This document shows, in pieces, positions 47,239 through 55,185 of a stretch of 64,000 nucleotides of DNA. The stretch comes from Breoghania sp037026715. GTDB taxonomy: Bacteria > Pseudomonadota > Alphaproteobacteria > Rhizobiales > Stappiaceae. Made by a program: the position numbers and the translations under genes. Every line of letters begins with the position of its first letter. Within the stretch, counting starts at the first letter, position 1. Below the pieces are notes generated by a model. The model saw nothing but the letters and a program-made list of their open reading frames with translations, was not told the DNA's origin and searched no databases. The stretch is taken from assembly GCF_037026715.1 (NCBI RefSeq), contig NZ_JBANCG010000002.1, forward strand, positions 558,001 to 622,000, in the 5' to 3' direction.

Positions 47239-48624
47239 ATGTCGGAGGCTATCCCGCCGCGCATGGCGGAGGAGATCGTTCGCCGCGATGCGGCCGCCGA
47301 ACGTCTGATAGGTTGGGTCCAACTCGGCGTTGTTCTGTTCTTCGCGCTGCTCTATTTCATTGCGCCGCGCGCGGAAGGGGGCACAGGCTTCAATTTCGTG
47401 CCCTGGGCGCTCGGCGTCTATTTCCTGTTTACGGTGTGGCGGCTGGCCCTGTCCTACCGGCGCGAATTGCCGGGCTGGGCGCTCAATCTGTCCATCGTCG
47501 CCGATATGCTGCTGCTCGTCGGCATCATCTTTTCCTTTCACATCCAGTACAACCAGCACCCGACCTTCTACCTGAAGGCGCCGACGGTGATGTACATGTT
47601 CCTGTTCATCGCCCTGCGCGCGCTCAGGCTCGATCCGCGCTTCGTGCTGACCGCCGGCTTCGTCGCGGCGACGGGCTGGATCGCGCTGGTTGCCTATGCG
47701 GTGATGGCCGATCCCGAGCACATGCTGGTCACCCGCAACTACGTTCGCTACCTCACCTCCAACTCGATCCTGATCGGGGCCGAATTCGACAAGCTCATCA
47801 TCATCGTTGCAGTGACGCTGCTGCTTGCCTTCGGCCTTGCCCGCGCCCGCGGCATCTTCTTGGAGGCGATCCGCGATCACCTGGCCGCCAGCGATCTCAA
47901 GCGCTTCTTCGCGCCTGAGGTCGCGCGCACGATTGTCGGTGCTGAACGGGAGATCGAAGTGGGGCGCGGCATGGTCGTGGAGGCAGCGGTTCTCATGGTC
48001 GATATCCGTGGCTTCTCGCGTGCCGCAGCCGAGCTTTCCCCCGAGACGGTCATGCGGGTGCTCGGTTGCTATCAGGGCTGCACGGTTCCGGTAATCCAGC
48101 GGCGCGGTGGCCGGGTCGACAAGTTTCTGGGCGACGGCATCCTCGCCACCTTCGGCGCCATCGCTCCCTCGCAGACCTATGCGGCCGATGCTCTTGCGGC
48201 AGCGATGGAAATCGTTGCCGTGATCAATGCAGCGCAACGGGATTTCGAGGACGCCGGGTGGATCGGAAAGTTCCGCGTCGGCGTTGCCGTCGCATCGGGC
48301 AGCCTGACGATCGGAGTCGTGGGTGTGGCCGACAGGCTGGAATACACGGTTATCGGAGGGCCGGTGAACCTCGCCGTAAAGCTGGAAGACGCGAACAAGA
48401 CGTTCGACACCTGCGCTATAGCGGCCGGCGATACCTACCGGCTCGCCCGGAATCAGGGAGCCCGGGTGTCGGCGCTCGACGTGCTGCATGACGTTTCTGT
48501 GGCCGGGTGGGACCGGTCCCTGGACGTGGCGCTTCTCGTGCGCAGGGAAGAAAGCCCGGAGATACCGCGGCCGGCCGACCCGTCGGGTCGCGCTTTCTCG
48601 ACTTCCTCCGACGGCATGGCTTGA
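47239..48624 (+). CDS. six-helix membrane class III adenylate cyclase
   Basis: A 461-residue cyclase with six N-terminal membrane helices (about residues 25-200) and a C-terminal class III catalytic domain. Metal-binding Asp255 (VDIRGFS) and Asp299 (DKFLGDG) are intact, and Lys295 points to ATP. The transition-state motif reads NLAVK, so the usual Arg is Lys, and GGPVN replaces GDAVN. It may be slow or have altered control, although a Lys there occurs in some bacterial cyclases. The start is uncertain: ATG 47239 (MSEAIPPRMAEE), GTG 47203 or GTG 47062 in the same frame. It lies after the MBL hydrolase and probably shares its transcript. Confidence 0.85.
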   Translation: MSEAIPPRMAEEIVRRDAAAERLIGWVQLGVVLFFALLYFIAPRAEGGTGFNFVPWALGVYFLFTVWRLALSYRRELPGWALNLSIVADMLLLVGIIFSFHIQYNQHPTFYLKAPTVMYMFLFIALRALRLDPRFVLTAGFVAATGWIALVAYAVMADPEHMLVTRNYVRYLTSNSILIGAEFDKLIIIVAVTLLLAFGLARARGIFLEAIRDHLAASDLKRFFAPEVARTIVGAEREIEVGRGMVVEAAVLMVDIRGFSRAAAELSPETVMRVLGCYQGCTVPVIQRRGGRVDKFLGDGILATFGAIAPSQTYAADALAAAMEIVAVINAAQRDFEDAGWIGKFRVGVAVASGSLTIGVVGVADRLEYTVIGGPVNLAVKLEDANKTFDTCAIAAGDTYRLARNQGARVSALDVLHDVSVAGWDRSLDVALLVRREESPEIPRPADPSGRAFSTSSDGMA

Positions 48625-48703
48625 CCCGAAGCCGTCGACCTGCAAGCTGTCGCGGGATCAACAATCCGGCCGGCCGGTCGGGTTCATTTCCGGGAGGATA
48701 CGC

Positions 48704-49471
48704 ATGCAGTTGGATGGTTCGCTCGCCGCGGTTGTAACCGGCGGGGCTTCAGGGCTTGGGGCAGCCACGGGAAAGATGCTGGCCGAGGCCGGCGTCAAGG
48801 TGACGCTGTTCGACCTGAACGCGGAACAGGGAGAGAAGACCGCTGCCGAGATCGGCGCGAAATTCGTAAAGGTGGACGTCTCCAGCGAGGAAAGTGTCGT
48901 GGCCGGCTTTGCCGCGGCCCGTGCCGCCAACGGTCAGGAGCGCATTCTGGTCAATTGCGCCGGCATCGGCCCGGCGGCCAAGACCGTCTCGCGCGGCCAG
49001 CCCCATTCGATGGATCTGTTTGAGAAGACGATCGCCATCAATCTCGTCGGCAGCTATCGCTGCATCACCCATTCGGCCGCGGGCATGATCACGCTTGATC
49101 CCGTGACGGAGGACGGCGGGCGCGGTGTGATGGTTTCCACCGCGTCGGTGGCGGCCTTCGATGGCCAGATCGGCCAGGCGGCCTATTCCGCCTCCAAGGG
49201 TGGTATCGCCGCCATGACGCTGCCGGTCGCCCGCGATCTGTCGCAATACGGCATCCGCGTCATGACGATCGCGCCGGGTATCTTCGAGACGCCGATGCTG
49301 ATGGGCCTGCCGCAGGAGGTTCAGGACAGCCTGGGCAAGCAGGTGCCGTTCCCCTCGCGCCTCGGCAAGCCGGCCGAATACGCGAAGCTGGTGAAGTCGA
49401 TCTGCGAGAACGACATGCTCAACGGTGAGATCATCCGCCTCGATGGCGCCATCCGCATGGCGCCGCGCTAA
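48704..49471 (+). CDS. short-chain dehydrogenase, 3-hydroxyacyl-CoA dehydrogenase (HSD10-like)
   Basis: NAD-dependent short-chain dehydrogenase of 255 residues. It has the Rossmann motif VVTGGASGLGAAT, the acidic FDLN that selects NAD, NCAGIG, a catalytic Ser-Tyr-Lys (STASVAAFDG; YSASKGG), and the tail MLNGEIIRLDGAIRMAPR. The sequence matches the type II 3-hydroxyacyl-CoA / 2-methyl-3-hydroxybutyryl-CoA dehydrogenases (HSD17B10 group) used in fatty-acid and isoleucine breakdown. The ATG follows GGGAGGATACGC. It has no functional link to the cyclase gene upstream. Confidence 0.88.
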   Translation: MQLDGSLAAVVTGGASGLGAATGKMLAEAGVKVTLFDLNAEQGEKTAAEIGAKFVKVDVSSEESVVAGFAAARAANGQERILVNCAGIGPAAKTVSRGQPHSMDLFEKTIAINLVGSYRCITHSAAGMITLDPVTEDGGRGVMVSTASVAAFDGQIGQAAYSASKGGIAAMTLPVARDLSQYGIRVMTIAPGIFETPMLMGLPQEVQDSLGKQVPFPSRLGKPAEYAKLVKSICENDMLNGEIIRLDGAIRMAPR

Positions 49472-49560
49472 GAGCGGCCATCGCTTGAACGAACGGTGCT
49501 GATCGACAGGGAACGCCGGGGACACGTGCCGGAAGCGTCGTCCTGTCGATCAGCTTTCTT

Positions 49561-50376
49561 TCATCGTATCGCAAAGCCCTCGGCGCGCACCGCGGCCATG
49601 CGGGAACGGCTGATGGGCAATCGGGTGCCGTCGTCCATCTCGACGAAAAGGCTGCGACCTTCCGTGACCAGCCCGCGCACCGCATCGCGCGCCACCCAGT
49701 GCGAGCGATGGATCTGCAGGCCGTCCTCTTCGGCCAATTCCTCGAGGGCATCGGAAAAGCGGACGAGCACCATGGCATGTCCGCGCCGGGTGTAAGCCTC
49801 CACGTAGTGATCGCTGGCGCTCAGCCGGGTGAGCTGCGATCCGAGTTCCGGTGGCAGGCGCCTGGTGAACTGTGGTGGGGAAGGAGGCGCATCCGACGTG
49901 TCGGGCGTGGCACGGTCCTGATCGTCTTCCCGCTTCTGGAACAACCCGACGACAAGGGCGATTGCCGTCACGGTGACGGTGACGCTGGCGAGGATCTCCA
50001 ACACGGATGAGCGATCGGGCAGCGTACCTCGGGCGATCCCGAGCAGGGCGACGACAACGGCGAACACCGGAGGCGAAGCCGCAAGTCCGGCTATCGCGAA
50101 CCGGGGCATCACCGCAAACCGCGCCCGCAGGAACGTGGACACGACGACGATTACGAAGGAGGCGACGAGGGAGCTGAATGTCGCGATCGCGAGCCGCAGC
50201 AGGATCTGGCGCAGGGTCTGGGTGAGCGGCGCGGACAGCGAGATCTCGTCGACGGAGGTGATGATCGATACCGCCGCGATGATCGCCCAGAATGTCGGCG
50301 ATCCGAGCAGCCCGTACCATTTGCGAAGCGCGAGTTGTGCTCTCGTGTCGTTCACGAAACGGATTTCCCCACTCAC
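49561..50376 (-). CDS. membrane-anchored LytTR-domain regulator
   Basis: About 271 residues from GTG 50376 (VSGEIRFVNDTR); the start is uncertain because the frame stays open upstream over the divergent gene. Four membrane helices (about residues 25-150) are followed by a disordered linker and a C-terminal LytTR DNA-binding domain: SASDHYVEAYTRRGHAMVLVRFSDALEEL, then IHRSHWVARDAVRGL and LPISRSRM. Membrane-bound LytTR proteins usually control a neighbouring gene; the obvious candidate is the divergent membrane-protein gene 87 bp away. No histidine kinase is adjacent. Confidence 0.82.
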   Translation of the reverse strand: MSGEIRFVNDTRAQLALRKWYGLLGSPTFWAIIAAVSIITSVDEISLSAPLTQTLRQILLRLAIATFSSLVASFVIVVVSTFLRARFAVMPRFAIAGLAASPPVFAVVVALLGIARGTLPDRSSVLEILASVTVTVTAIALVVGLFQKREDDQDRATPDTSDAPPSPPQFTRRLPPELGSQLTRLSASDHYVEAYTRRGHAMVLVRFSDALEELAEEDGLQIHRSHWVARDAVRGLVTEGRSLFVEMDDGTRLPISRSRMAAVRAEGFAIR

Positions 50377-50463
50377 GAAATGACGCTCGCAAATGTTCTG
50401 GCTGTCCCTGACATGTCCAAGGCATCGCCCGTTCGGGCTTGTCTGTGCAAGGGATGTGTCGTC

Positions 50464-50985
50464 ATGATCGTACTCGACATCATACAGGGGACGCCAGTTT
50501 GGGTCTGGCTGCTTCTGGCTTTCCTCATCTATCGCGGATTGCGCTGCACGCATGCGCGCCGCAGCGGCTTGTATGCGCCACTGATCCTTCCGCTCGTCAT
50601 GCTTGTGGTATCGCTGAGCGGCGGCCGGGTTGCGACGGGAGAACCCGCCGATCTTGCCTGGATGGCGGCATTTGCCGCCGGCATCCTTGCAGGTGCAGCG
50701 GCCGCCAGTCGCATGGCGATCGAGGTGGAGCCCGGGCCGCCCGCAAGCCTGCTGCTGCCGGGCAGCTGGGCGAGCCTGATCCTGATCCTGGCGATATTCT
50801 CGCTCAATTACGCCCTGGGCGTCATGCACGCCATGGCGCCGGATCTTGCCGCCTCACCACTTGTCGCAACCGTCGCGGCACTCCTGCGTGGCGGCTTTGG
50901 CGGGGTGTTTTTCGGGCGCGGGCTCGCCATCGTCTGGCGCGCCAGGGCCCTGGCGGATGTCGCCCGGGCCGATGGTGCACGCTGA
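50464..50985 (+). CDS. integral membrane protein, DUF6622-like
   Basis: A 173-residue membrane protein with about five hydrophobic helices. The N-terminus MIVLDIIQGTPVWVWLLLAFLIYRGLR is the recognisable opening of a small conserved membrane-protein family (DUF6622-type). No catalytic motif is seen. ATG 50464 was preferred to upstream in-frame starts that would overlap the LytTR promoter region. It is divergent from the LytTR membrane regulator, which suggests a regulator/target pair. Confidence 0.72.
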   Translation: MIVLDIIQGTPVWVWLLLAFLIYRGLRCTHARRSGLYAPLILPLVMLVVSLSGGRVATGEPADLAWMAAFAAGILAGAAAASRMAIEVEPGPPASLLLPGSWASLILILAIFSLNYALGVMHAMAPDLAASPLVATVAALLRGGFGGVFFGRGLAIVWRARALADVARADGAR

Positions 50986-51035
50986 TCGGTAAGACCCGAG
51001 CGACGGGGTGGGGCTGCCACTCCGTCGCCATCGCC

Positions 51036-53216
51036 TCAGGCCACCGCGCGTTCCTTCTTGCGGGCAAGGCCTTCCACCACGTTGAGAATGATCCGGTGCC
51101 CGGCCTCCTGATCGAGCGACATGATCGACTCGGGATGGAACTGCACCGCCGCGATAGGCTCGCGCGTGTGTTCGATCGCCATGATCGTGCCGTCCTCGCT
51201 CTCCGAGACCACGCGGAAATAGGCCGGAAGCGTGTCGCGCTTCGCGTGGAGCGAATGGTAGCGCCCGACGGTGACCGGCGATGTGAGACCGTGGAAGAGC
51301 AGCGAATCCGGCTCGAACCGGACCGAAGACGGTTTGCCGTGCATGGGCGTGTCGAGCTGGGCGAGTTCTCCGCCAAGGCTTTCGGCCAGCGCCTGCAGGC
51401 CGAGGCACACGCCGAAGATCGGCAGACCGCGGGCCCGCGCCCGCCCGATGGTCGCCGCGCAGTCGAAGTCACGCGGATTTCCCGGGCCGGGCGACAGGAC
51501 GACGAGGTCGGGGTTCACGTCGTGGAAGACCGCGTCGGCCACCGGCGAGCGATAGGTGACGACCTCGGCACCCGTCTGTCGGAAATAGTTGGCGAGCGTG
51601 TGGACGAAGCTGTCCTCATGGTCGACCAGCAGGATCTTCACGCCCGCGCCGGGCAGGGGGCCTTTCTGGGCGGCGGCAGCCGGGCCAAGGGCCAGACCCG
51701 CTTCGCGCACGGCCGCGCGCATGGCCTCGGCCTTCAGCTCGGTCTCGGCTTCCTCGTCCTCCGGCACGCTGTCAAAAAGCAACGTGGCGCCGGCGCGGAT
51801 CTGGGCCACGCCGTCCTTGATGCGCACGGTGCGGAGCGTCAGACCGGTGTTCATGTCGCCGTTGAAGAGAACGGCACCGATGGCCCCGCCGTACCAGGCG
51901 CGGGGGCTCTTCTCGTGGTTCTCCACGAACTCCATCGCCCAGCGCTTCGGCGCGCCCGTGACCGTCACCGCCCAGGTGTGGGAGAGGAAGGCGTCGAGCG
52001 CATCCATGTCGTCGCGCAGCATGCCCTCGATGTGGTCGACGGTGTGGATGAGCCGCGAATACATCTCGATCTGCCGCCGGCCGATCATCCGCACCGACCC
52101 GGGCACGCAGATGCGCGACTTGTCGTTGCGGTCGACGTCGGAGCACATGGTCAGCTCCGCCTCGTCCTTCTTGGAGTTCAGCAGCTTGCGAATCTGCGCC
52201 TCGTCCTCGATGGCGTTGCGGCCGCGCCGGATGGTGCCGGAAATCGGGCACGTCTCCACGCGCTTGCCGCCCGTCACGCGCACATACATTTCCGGCGAGG
52301 CGCCGACGAGATATTCCGCATGGCCGAGATTGATGAAGAAGGCGTAGGGCGCGGGGTTGATCGCCTGAAGCCGGCGCGAAACAGCGGAGGGCGGATTGGG
52401 GCAGTTCTCGAAGAACGTCTGGCCCGGCACGGTCTCAAACAGGTCGCCGCGCTTGAAGTAGGCCATCGCCTCGCGCACAAGATCGGCATATTCACCGGGT
52501 TTGTGATCGCCGCGCCCCGGATCGCCCGTGGCCGCCTTGTAGGGCATGCTTTCGCCGGTCCGCTCCAGCCCTTGCGTGGACTTTCCGTCCGCCTCGAACT
52601 CGTATTCCAGCACGTGCGCCTTGCGGCCGTAATGGTCGACGATGAGAATCTCGTCCGGCAGATAAAGCACCAGATCGCGCTGGTCGGACGGGCGCTCCAG
52701 CTTCAGATCGATCGGTTCGAACTGGAAGCAGAGATCGTATCCGAAGGCGCCGTAGAGCCCGAGATGATCGTCGGGGCAGGCGAAAAGAGCGCTCAGCGCG
52801 CGCACGATGGAAAACGTGGAGGGCTGCCGCGAGCGTTGTTCCTCGGGCAGGAAGCGTGTCGGCTCCGCGATGAGCGCGGCGTAACCGTTATCGAGCTCCT
52901 TCATCTCCGCGATGTCGGGGTTGCCTTCGAGTGCCCGCCCGATCGCGGGCAACAGAACGTGGCCGCGATCGTTGAGCGCGCGGATCGTCACCGTGCGCGC
53001 ACTCGATTCCACGACGAGCGGCGGATTGACCAGCGCCATGTCCCAGCGCGTGTAGCGACCGGGATACTCGTAGGAAGAGGAAAACACCGCACCGCGTTCC
53101 GAGTCGAGCCGGGCCATCCACGCGCCGGTGCCGGTCTCGTAATCGGCCTCTCTGAGGCTGCGCGAAACGGTGATTCCTCCCGCCGTTTCGAAGCGCTGAT
53201 CTGCCTTGAGATTCAT
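51036..53216 (-). CDS. trpE(G): anthranilate synthase, fused TrpE-TrpG
   Basis: Bifunctional first enzyme of tryptophan synthesis (chorismate plus glutamine to anthranilate), 726 residues in the fused form typical of Rhizobiales. The N-terminal two-thirds is the chorismate-binding synthase (YADLVREAMAYFKRGDLFETVPGQ; CPISGTIRRGRNAIEDE; TMCSDVDRNDKSRICVPGSV). The C-terminal glutamine amidotransferase has the oxyanion strand LSPGPGNPRDF and triad Cys604 (FGVCLGLQALAE), His694 and Glu696 (QFHPESIM). The ATG follows GAAGGAGCGAACGGAA. A Trp-rich leader peptide and attenuator hairpin lie just upstream. It is a single gene, as expected of trpE(G). Confidence 0.96.
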   Translation of the reverse strand: MNLKADQRFETAGGITVSRSLREADYETGTGAWMARLDSERGAVFSSSYEYPGRYTRWDMALVNPPLVVESSARTVTIRALNDRGHVLLPAIGRALEGNPDIAEMKELDNGYAALIAEPTRFLPEEQRSRQPSTFSIVRALSALFACPDDHLGLYGAFGYDLCFQFEPIDLKLERPSDQRDLVLYLPDEILIVDHYGRKAHVLEYEFEADGKSTQGLERTGESMPYKAATGDPGRGDHKPGEYADLVREAMAYFKRGDLFETVPGQTFFENCPNPPSAVSRRLQAINPAPYAFFINLGHAEYLVGASPEMYVRVTGGKRVETCPISGTIRRGRNAIEDEAQIRKLLNSKKDEAELTMCSDVDRNDKSRICVPGSVRMIGRRQIEMYSRLIHTVDHIEGMLRDDMDALDAFLSHTWAVTVTGAPKRWAMEFVENHEKSPRAWYGGAIGAVLFNGDMNTGLTLRTVRIKDGVAQIRAGATLLFDSVPEDEEAETELKAEAMRAAVREAGLALGPAAAAQKGPLPGAGVKILLVDHEDSFVHTLANYFRQTGAEVVTYRSPVADAVFHDVNPDLVVLSPGPGNPRDFDCAATIGRARARGLPIFGVCLGLQALAESLGGELAQLDTPMHGKPSSVRFEPDSLLFHGLTSPVTVGRYHSLHAKRDTLPAYFRVVSESEDGTIMAIEHTREPIAAVQFHPESIMSLDQEAGHRIILNVVEGLARKKERAVA

Positions 53217-53273
53217 TTCCGTTCGCTCCTTCGTTCCATCACCACCCGGGATCGCATGGATCGGGGGCCGGAA

Positions 53274-53317
53274 ACGACGAGGCCGCCCGAGGGGAGATCC
53301 CTGGGCGGCCTCGTCGT
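53274..53317 (-). terminator. trp attenuator hairpin
   Basis: On the minus strand ACGACGAGGCCGCCC and GGGCGGCCTCGTCGT are perfect 15-nt arms around a 14-base loop, followed by TTTCC. This sits between the leader peptide and trpE(G). It is the terminator stem of a transcription attenuator; a GCATG/CATGC hairpin (53323-53336) and a second copy of GTGACGACG upstream offer competing pairings. Confidence 0.82.
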
Positions 53318-53351
53318 CACCGGCATGCGGACATGCGTCGTCACGGCCACC

Positions 53352-53396
53352 CTAAGGTCGCCACCACCAGCCCGTCATGTTGTGCGCGTTTGTCAT
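53352..53396 (-). CDS. trpL: trp operon leader peptide
   Basis: A 14-residue peptide, MTNAHNMTGWWWRP, with three consecutive Trp codons (TGG TGG TGG) close to its stop. It has the same length and layout as the known rhizobial trpL peptide. Ribosome stalling at the Trp codons under tryptophan shortage would free the antiterminator and let transcription enter trpE(G). There is no Shine-Dalgarno; the promoter-like elements upstream place the transcript start at the A of the ATG, so translation is probably leaderless, as reported for Sinorhizobium meliloti trpL. Confidence 0.88.
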   Translation of the reverse strand: MTNAHNMTGWWWRP

Positions 53397-53403
53397 GGCG
53401 ATT

Positions 53404-53432
53404 TGGATACCCGAAAGCGCAAGGGGATGCAA
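53404..53432 (-). promoter_or_regulatory. probable trpL/trpE(G) promoter
   Basis: On the minus strand, TTGCAT (-35, 53427-53432) and TATCCA (-10, 53404-53409) are separated by exactly 17 bp. Each matches consensus at about three positions. The -10 ends seven bases before the ATG of trpL, so transcription would begin on that codon. Confidence 0.5.
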
Positions 53433-53581
53433 CGGCCGTGCGCCGGCCTCTTGCACGACAATGCCCGCGGGCCCCGTGGGAGAGTGTCGCGGCCCCTGCG
53501 GGCCGCCTCATGCATATGGCGCAGTGACAGAGGAGTCCGGCTCACGCTAAGCTCACGTTACGGACAATTACGGGGTGCGGA

Positions 53582-53767
53582 ATGCAGCAGAAACGCGACG
53601 TGATGCAAACGATCGGGGTCTTGGCGGAGACGGTGGGCGTGTCTGTTCGGCCCGAATGGCGAGACGGCGTGGCGGCGCATTTCGAGGCGATCGCCAACGC
53701 GGCGGACGAGGTCGCGACGGTATCGCTTCCGCAGACGGCCGAACCGGCCTGGCGTTTTGAGGCCTGA
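53582..53767 (+). CDS. AtzG-like small subunit (DUF4089)
   Basis: A 61-residue protein (MQQKRDVMQTIGVLAETVGV...) with the AtzG/DUF4089 pattern: a short helical bundle containing RPEWRDGVAAHFEAIANAADEV and the tail LPQTAEPAWRFEA. In Pseudomonas sp. ADP, AtzG is the small partner that stabilises the amidase AtzE in carboxybiuret hydrolysis. Here the AtzE-family gene begins three bases after this stop, the same arrangement. A second ATG seven codons in is possible. The weak upstream GGGGTGCGG is the only Shine-Dalgarno-like sequence. Confidence 0.82.
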   Translation: MQQKRDVMQTIGVLAETVGVSVRPEWRDGVAAHFEAIANAADEVATVSLPQTAEPAWRFEA

Positions 53768-53770
53768 TTC

Positions 53771-55177
53771 ATGCATCTTGATCCCCTGCTCGGCACCACT
53801 GCCGAAATCGTCGAGGCGGTGCGTCTGCGCGAGGTTTCCGCGCTCGACATGGCGAAGCTCGCCATAGCCGCCGCCGAGGCTGTCAATCCGCGCATCAACG
53901 CCTTCACCGAAATCACCGCCGAGCGCGCGCTGGCGGAGGCGGATGCGCTCGATACCCGCATCGCGGCCGGCGAGCCTGTCCCCGCGCTGGCGGGGTTGCC
54001 CTATGCGGTCAAGAACCTCTTCGACATAGAGGGCGTGACCACGCGCGCGGGCTCAAAAGTCAACCGTGACAACCCGCCCGCCGTATCCGACGCGGCGCTG
54101 GTGGCGCGGATGAAGGCCGCCGGTGCGCTGCTTGTCGGCGCGCTCAACATGGACGAGTACGCCTACGGCTTCACGGGCACCAACGAGCACGACGGCGATG
54201 TGCGCAATCCGCATGACCAAAGCCGGATGGCGGGCGGCTCGTCGGCCGGTGCGGGCGCGGCGGTTGCGGCCGGCGTGGTGCCGCTGGCGCTGGGCTCCGA
54301 CACGAACGGCTCGATCCGTGTGCCCGCCTCATTCTGCGGCACGTTCGGGCTGAAGGCGACCTACGGCCGGTTTTCGCGCGCCGGCGCCTTTCCCTTCGTG
54401 ACCAGTTTCGATCATGTCGGCCCGCTGGCGCGATCCGCACGAGGGCTCGCGCTCCTGCACGACGCGATTGCCGGGTACGATCCGGCCGATCCCGTTTCCG
54501 CGCGCCATCCGCTGATGTCGTGTGAGGCCGCGCTGGAGGAGGGGGGCGACGGCTTGCGGATCGCCGTGGCCGGCGGCTGGTTCCGCCAGAATGCGACATC
54601 TCGGGCGCTCGCGGCCGTCGATCTGGCGGCGCGCGCACTTGGTGTGGAGCGCGAGGTGGAATTGCCAGAGACCCGAAAGGCGCGGCTGGCGGCCTATGTG
54701 CTGACGGCATCCGAGGGAGGCGCCCTGCATCTCGACCGGCTGCGCGAGCGCCCGGACGACTTCGAGGAAGAGACCCGCAACCGGCTGATCGCCGGCGCGC
54801 TCGTGCCCGGTGCCTGGGCGATGCAGGCCCAGCGCGTGCGCCGCTGGTATCGCGAACAGGTTCTCGCCCTCTTCGATACGGTCGACGCGATCCTGACACC
54901 GACGACGCCGTTTCCCGCCCCCGCTTTCGGCACCTCGACCATCGAGATCGACGGCGCGACCTTGCCACTGGAGCCGAATATCGGGATTTACACCCAGCCG
55001 TTCTCCTTCATCGGCCTACCGGCGGTGTCCGTTCCTGTCTGGCTTGAGGGTGAAAGGATGCCGTATGGCGTCCAGATCGTCACGGCGCCGTGGCGCGAGG
55101 ATATCGCACTCAGGATCGCCGACACGCTGGAACGCGAGGGCGTGGCGGAAGCGCGTGTGGCGATGATGGAGGAATAG
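53771..55177 (+). CDS. AtzE-family amidase (carboxybiuret-hydrolase type)
   Basis: Amidase-signature hydrolase of 468 residues with the full Ser-cisSer-Lys triad: Lys81 (YAVKNLFD), Ser157 (MAGGSSAGAG) and Ser181 (GSDTNGSIRVP). The NLFDIEGVTTRAGS and TNEHDGDVRNPHD stretches are characteristic of the AtzE family. With the adjoining AtzG-like gene it probably forms an AtzEG-type complex that releases ammonia from a carboxylated urea or biuret derivative or a related amide. No other urea or cyanurate gene is adjacent, so the substrate may differ. Confidence 0.85.
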   Translation: MHLDPLLGTTAEIVEAVRLREVSALDMAKLAIAAAEAVNPRINAFTEITAERALAEADALDTRIAAGEPVPALAGLPYAVKNLFDIEGVTTRAGSKVNRDNPPAVSDAALVARMKAAGALLVGALNMDEYAYGFTGTNEHDGDVRNPHDQSRMAGGSSAGAGAAVAAGVVPLALGSDTNGSIRVPASFCGTFGLKATYGRFSRAGAFPFVTSFDHVGPLARSARGLALLHDAIAGYDPADPVSARHPLMSCEAALEEGGDGLRIAVAGGWFRQNATSRALAAVDLAARALGVEREVELPETRKARLAAYVLTASEGGALHLDRLRERPDDFEEETRNRLIAGALVPGAWAMQAQRVRRWYREQVLALFDTVDAILTPTTPFPAPAFGTSTIEIDGATLPLEPNIGIYTQPFSFIGLPAVSVPVWLEGERMPYGVQIVTAPWREDIALRIADTLEREGVAEARVAMMEE

Positions 55178-55185
55178 GAGAACCT

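Noticed and set aside
50377..50829. N-terminal extension of the LytTR regulator by about 150 residues
   Set aside because: It would overlap the divergent membrane-protein gene almost completely, and the extension is rich in Arg, Gln and Cys with no membrane or domain pattern.
53274..53336. Terminator of the plus-strand atzG/atzE unit or a mobile repeat
   Set aside because: Its position between a Trp-codon leader peptide and trpE(G) on the minus strand explains it fully as the attenuator.
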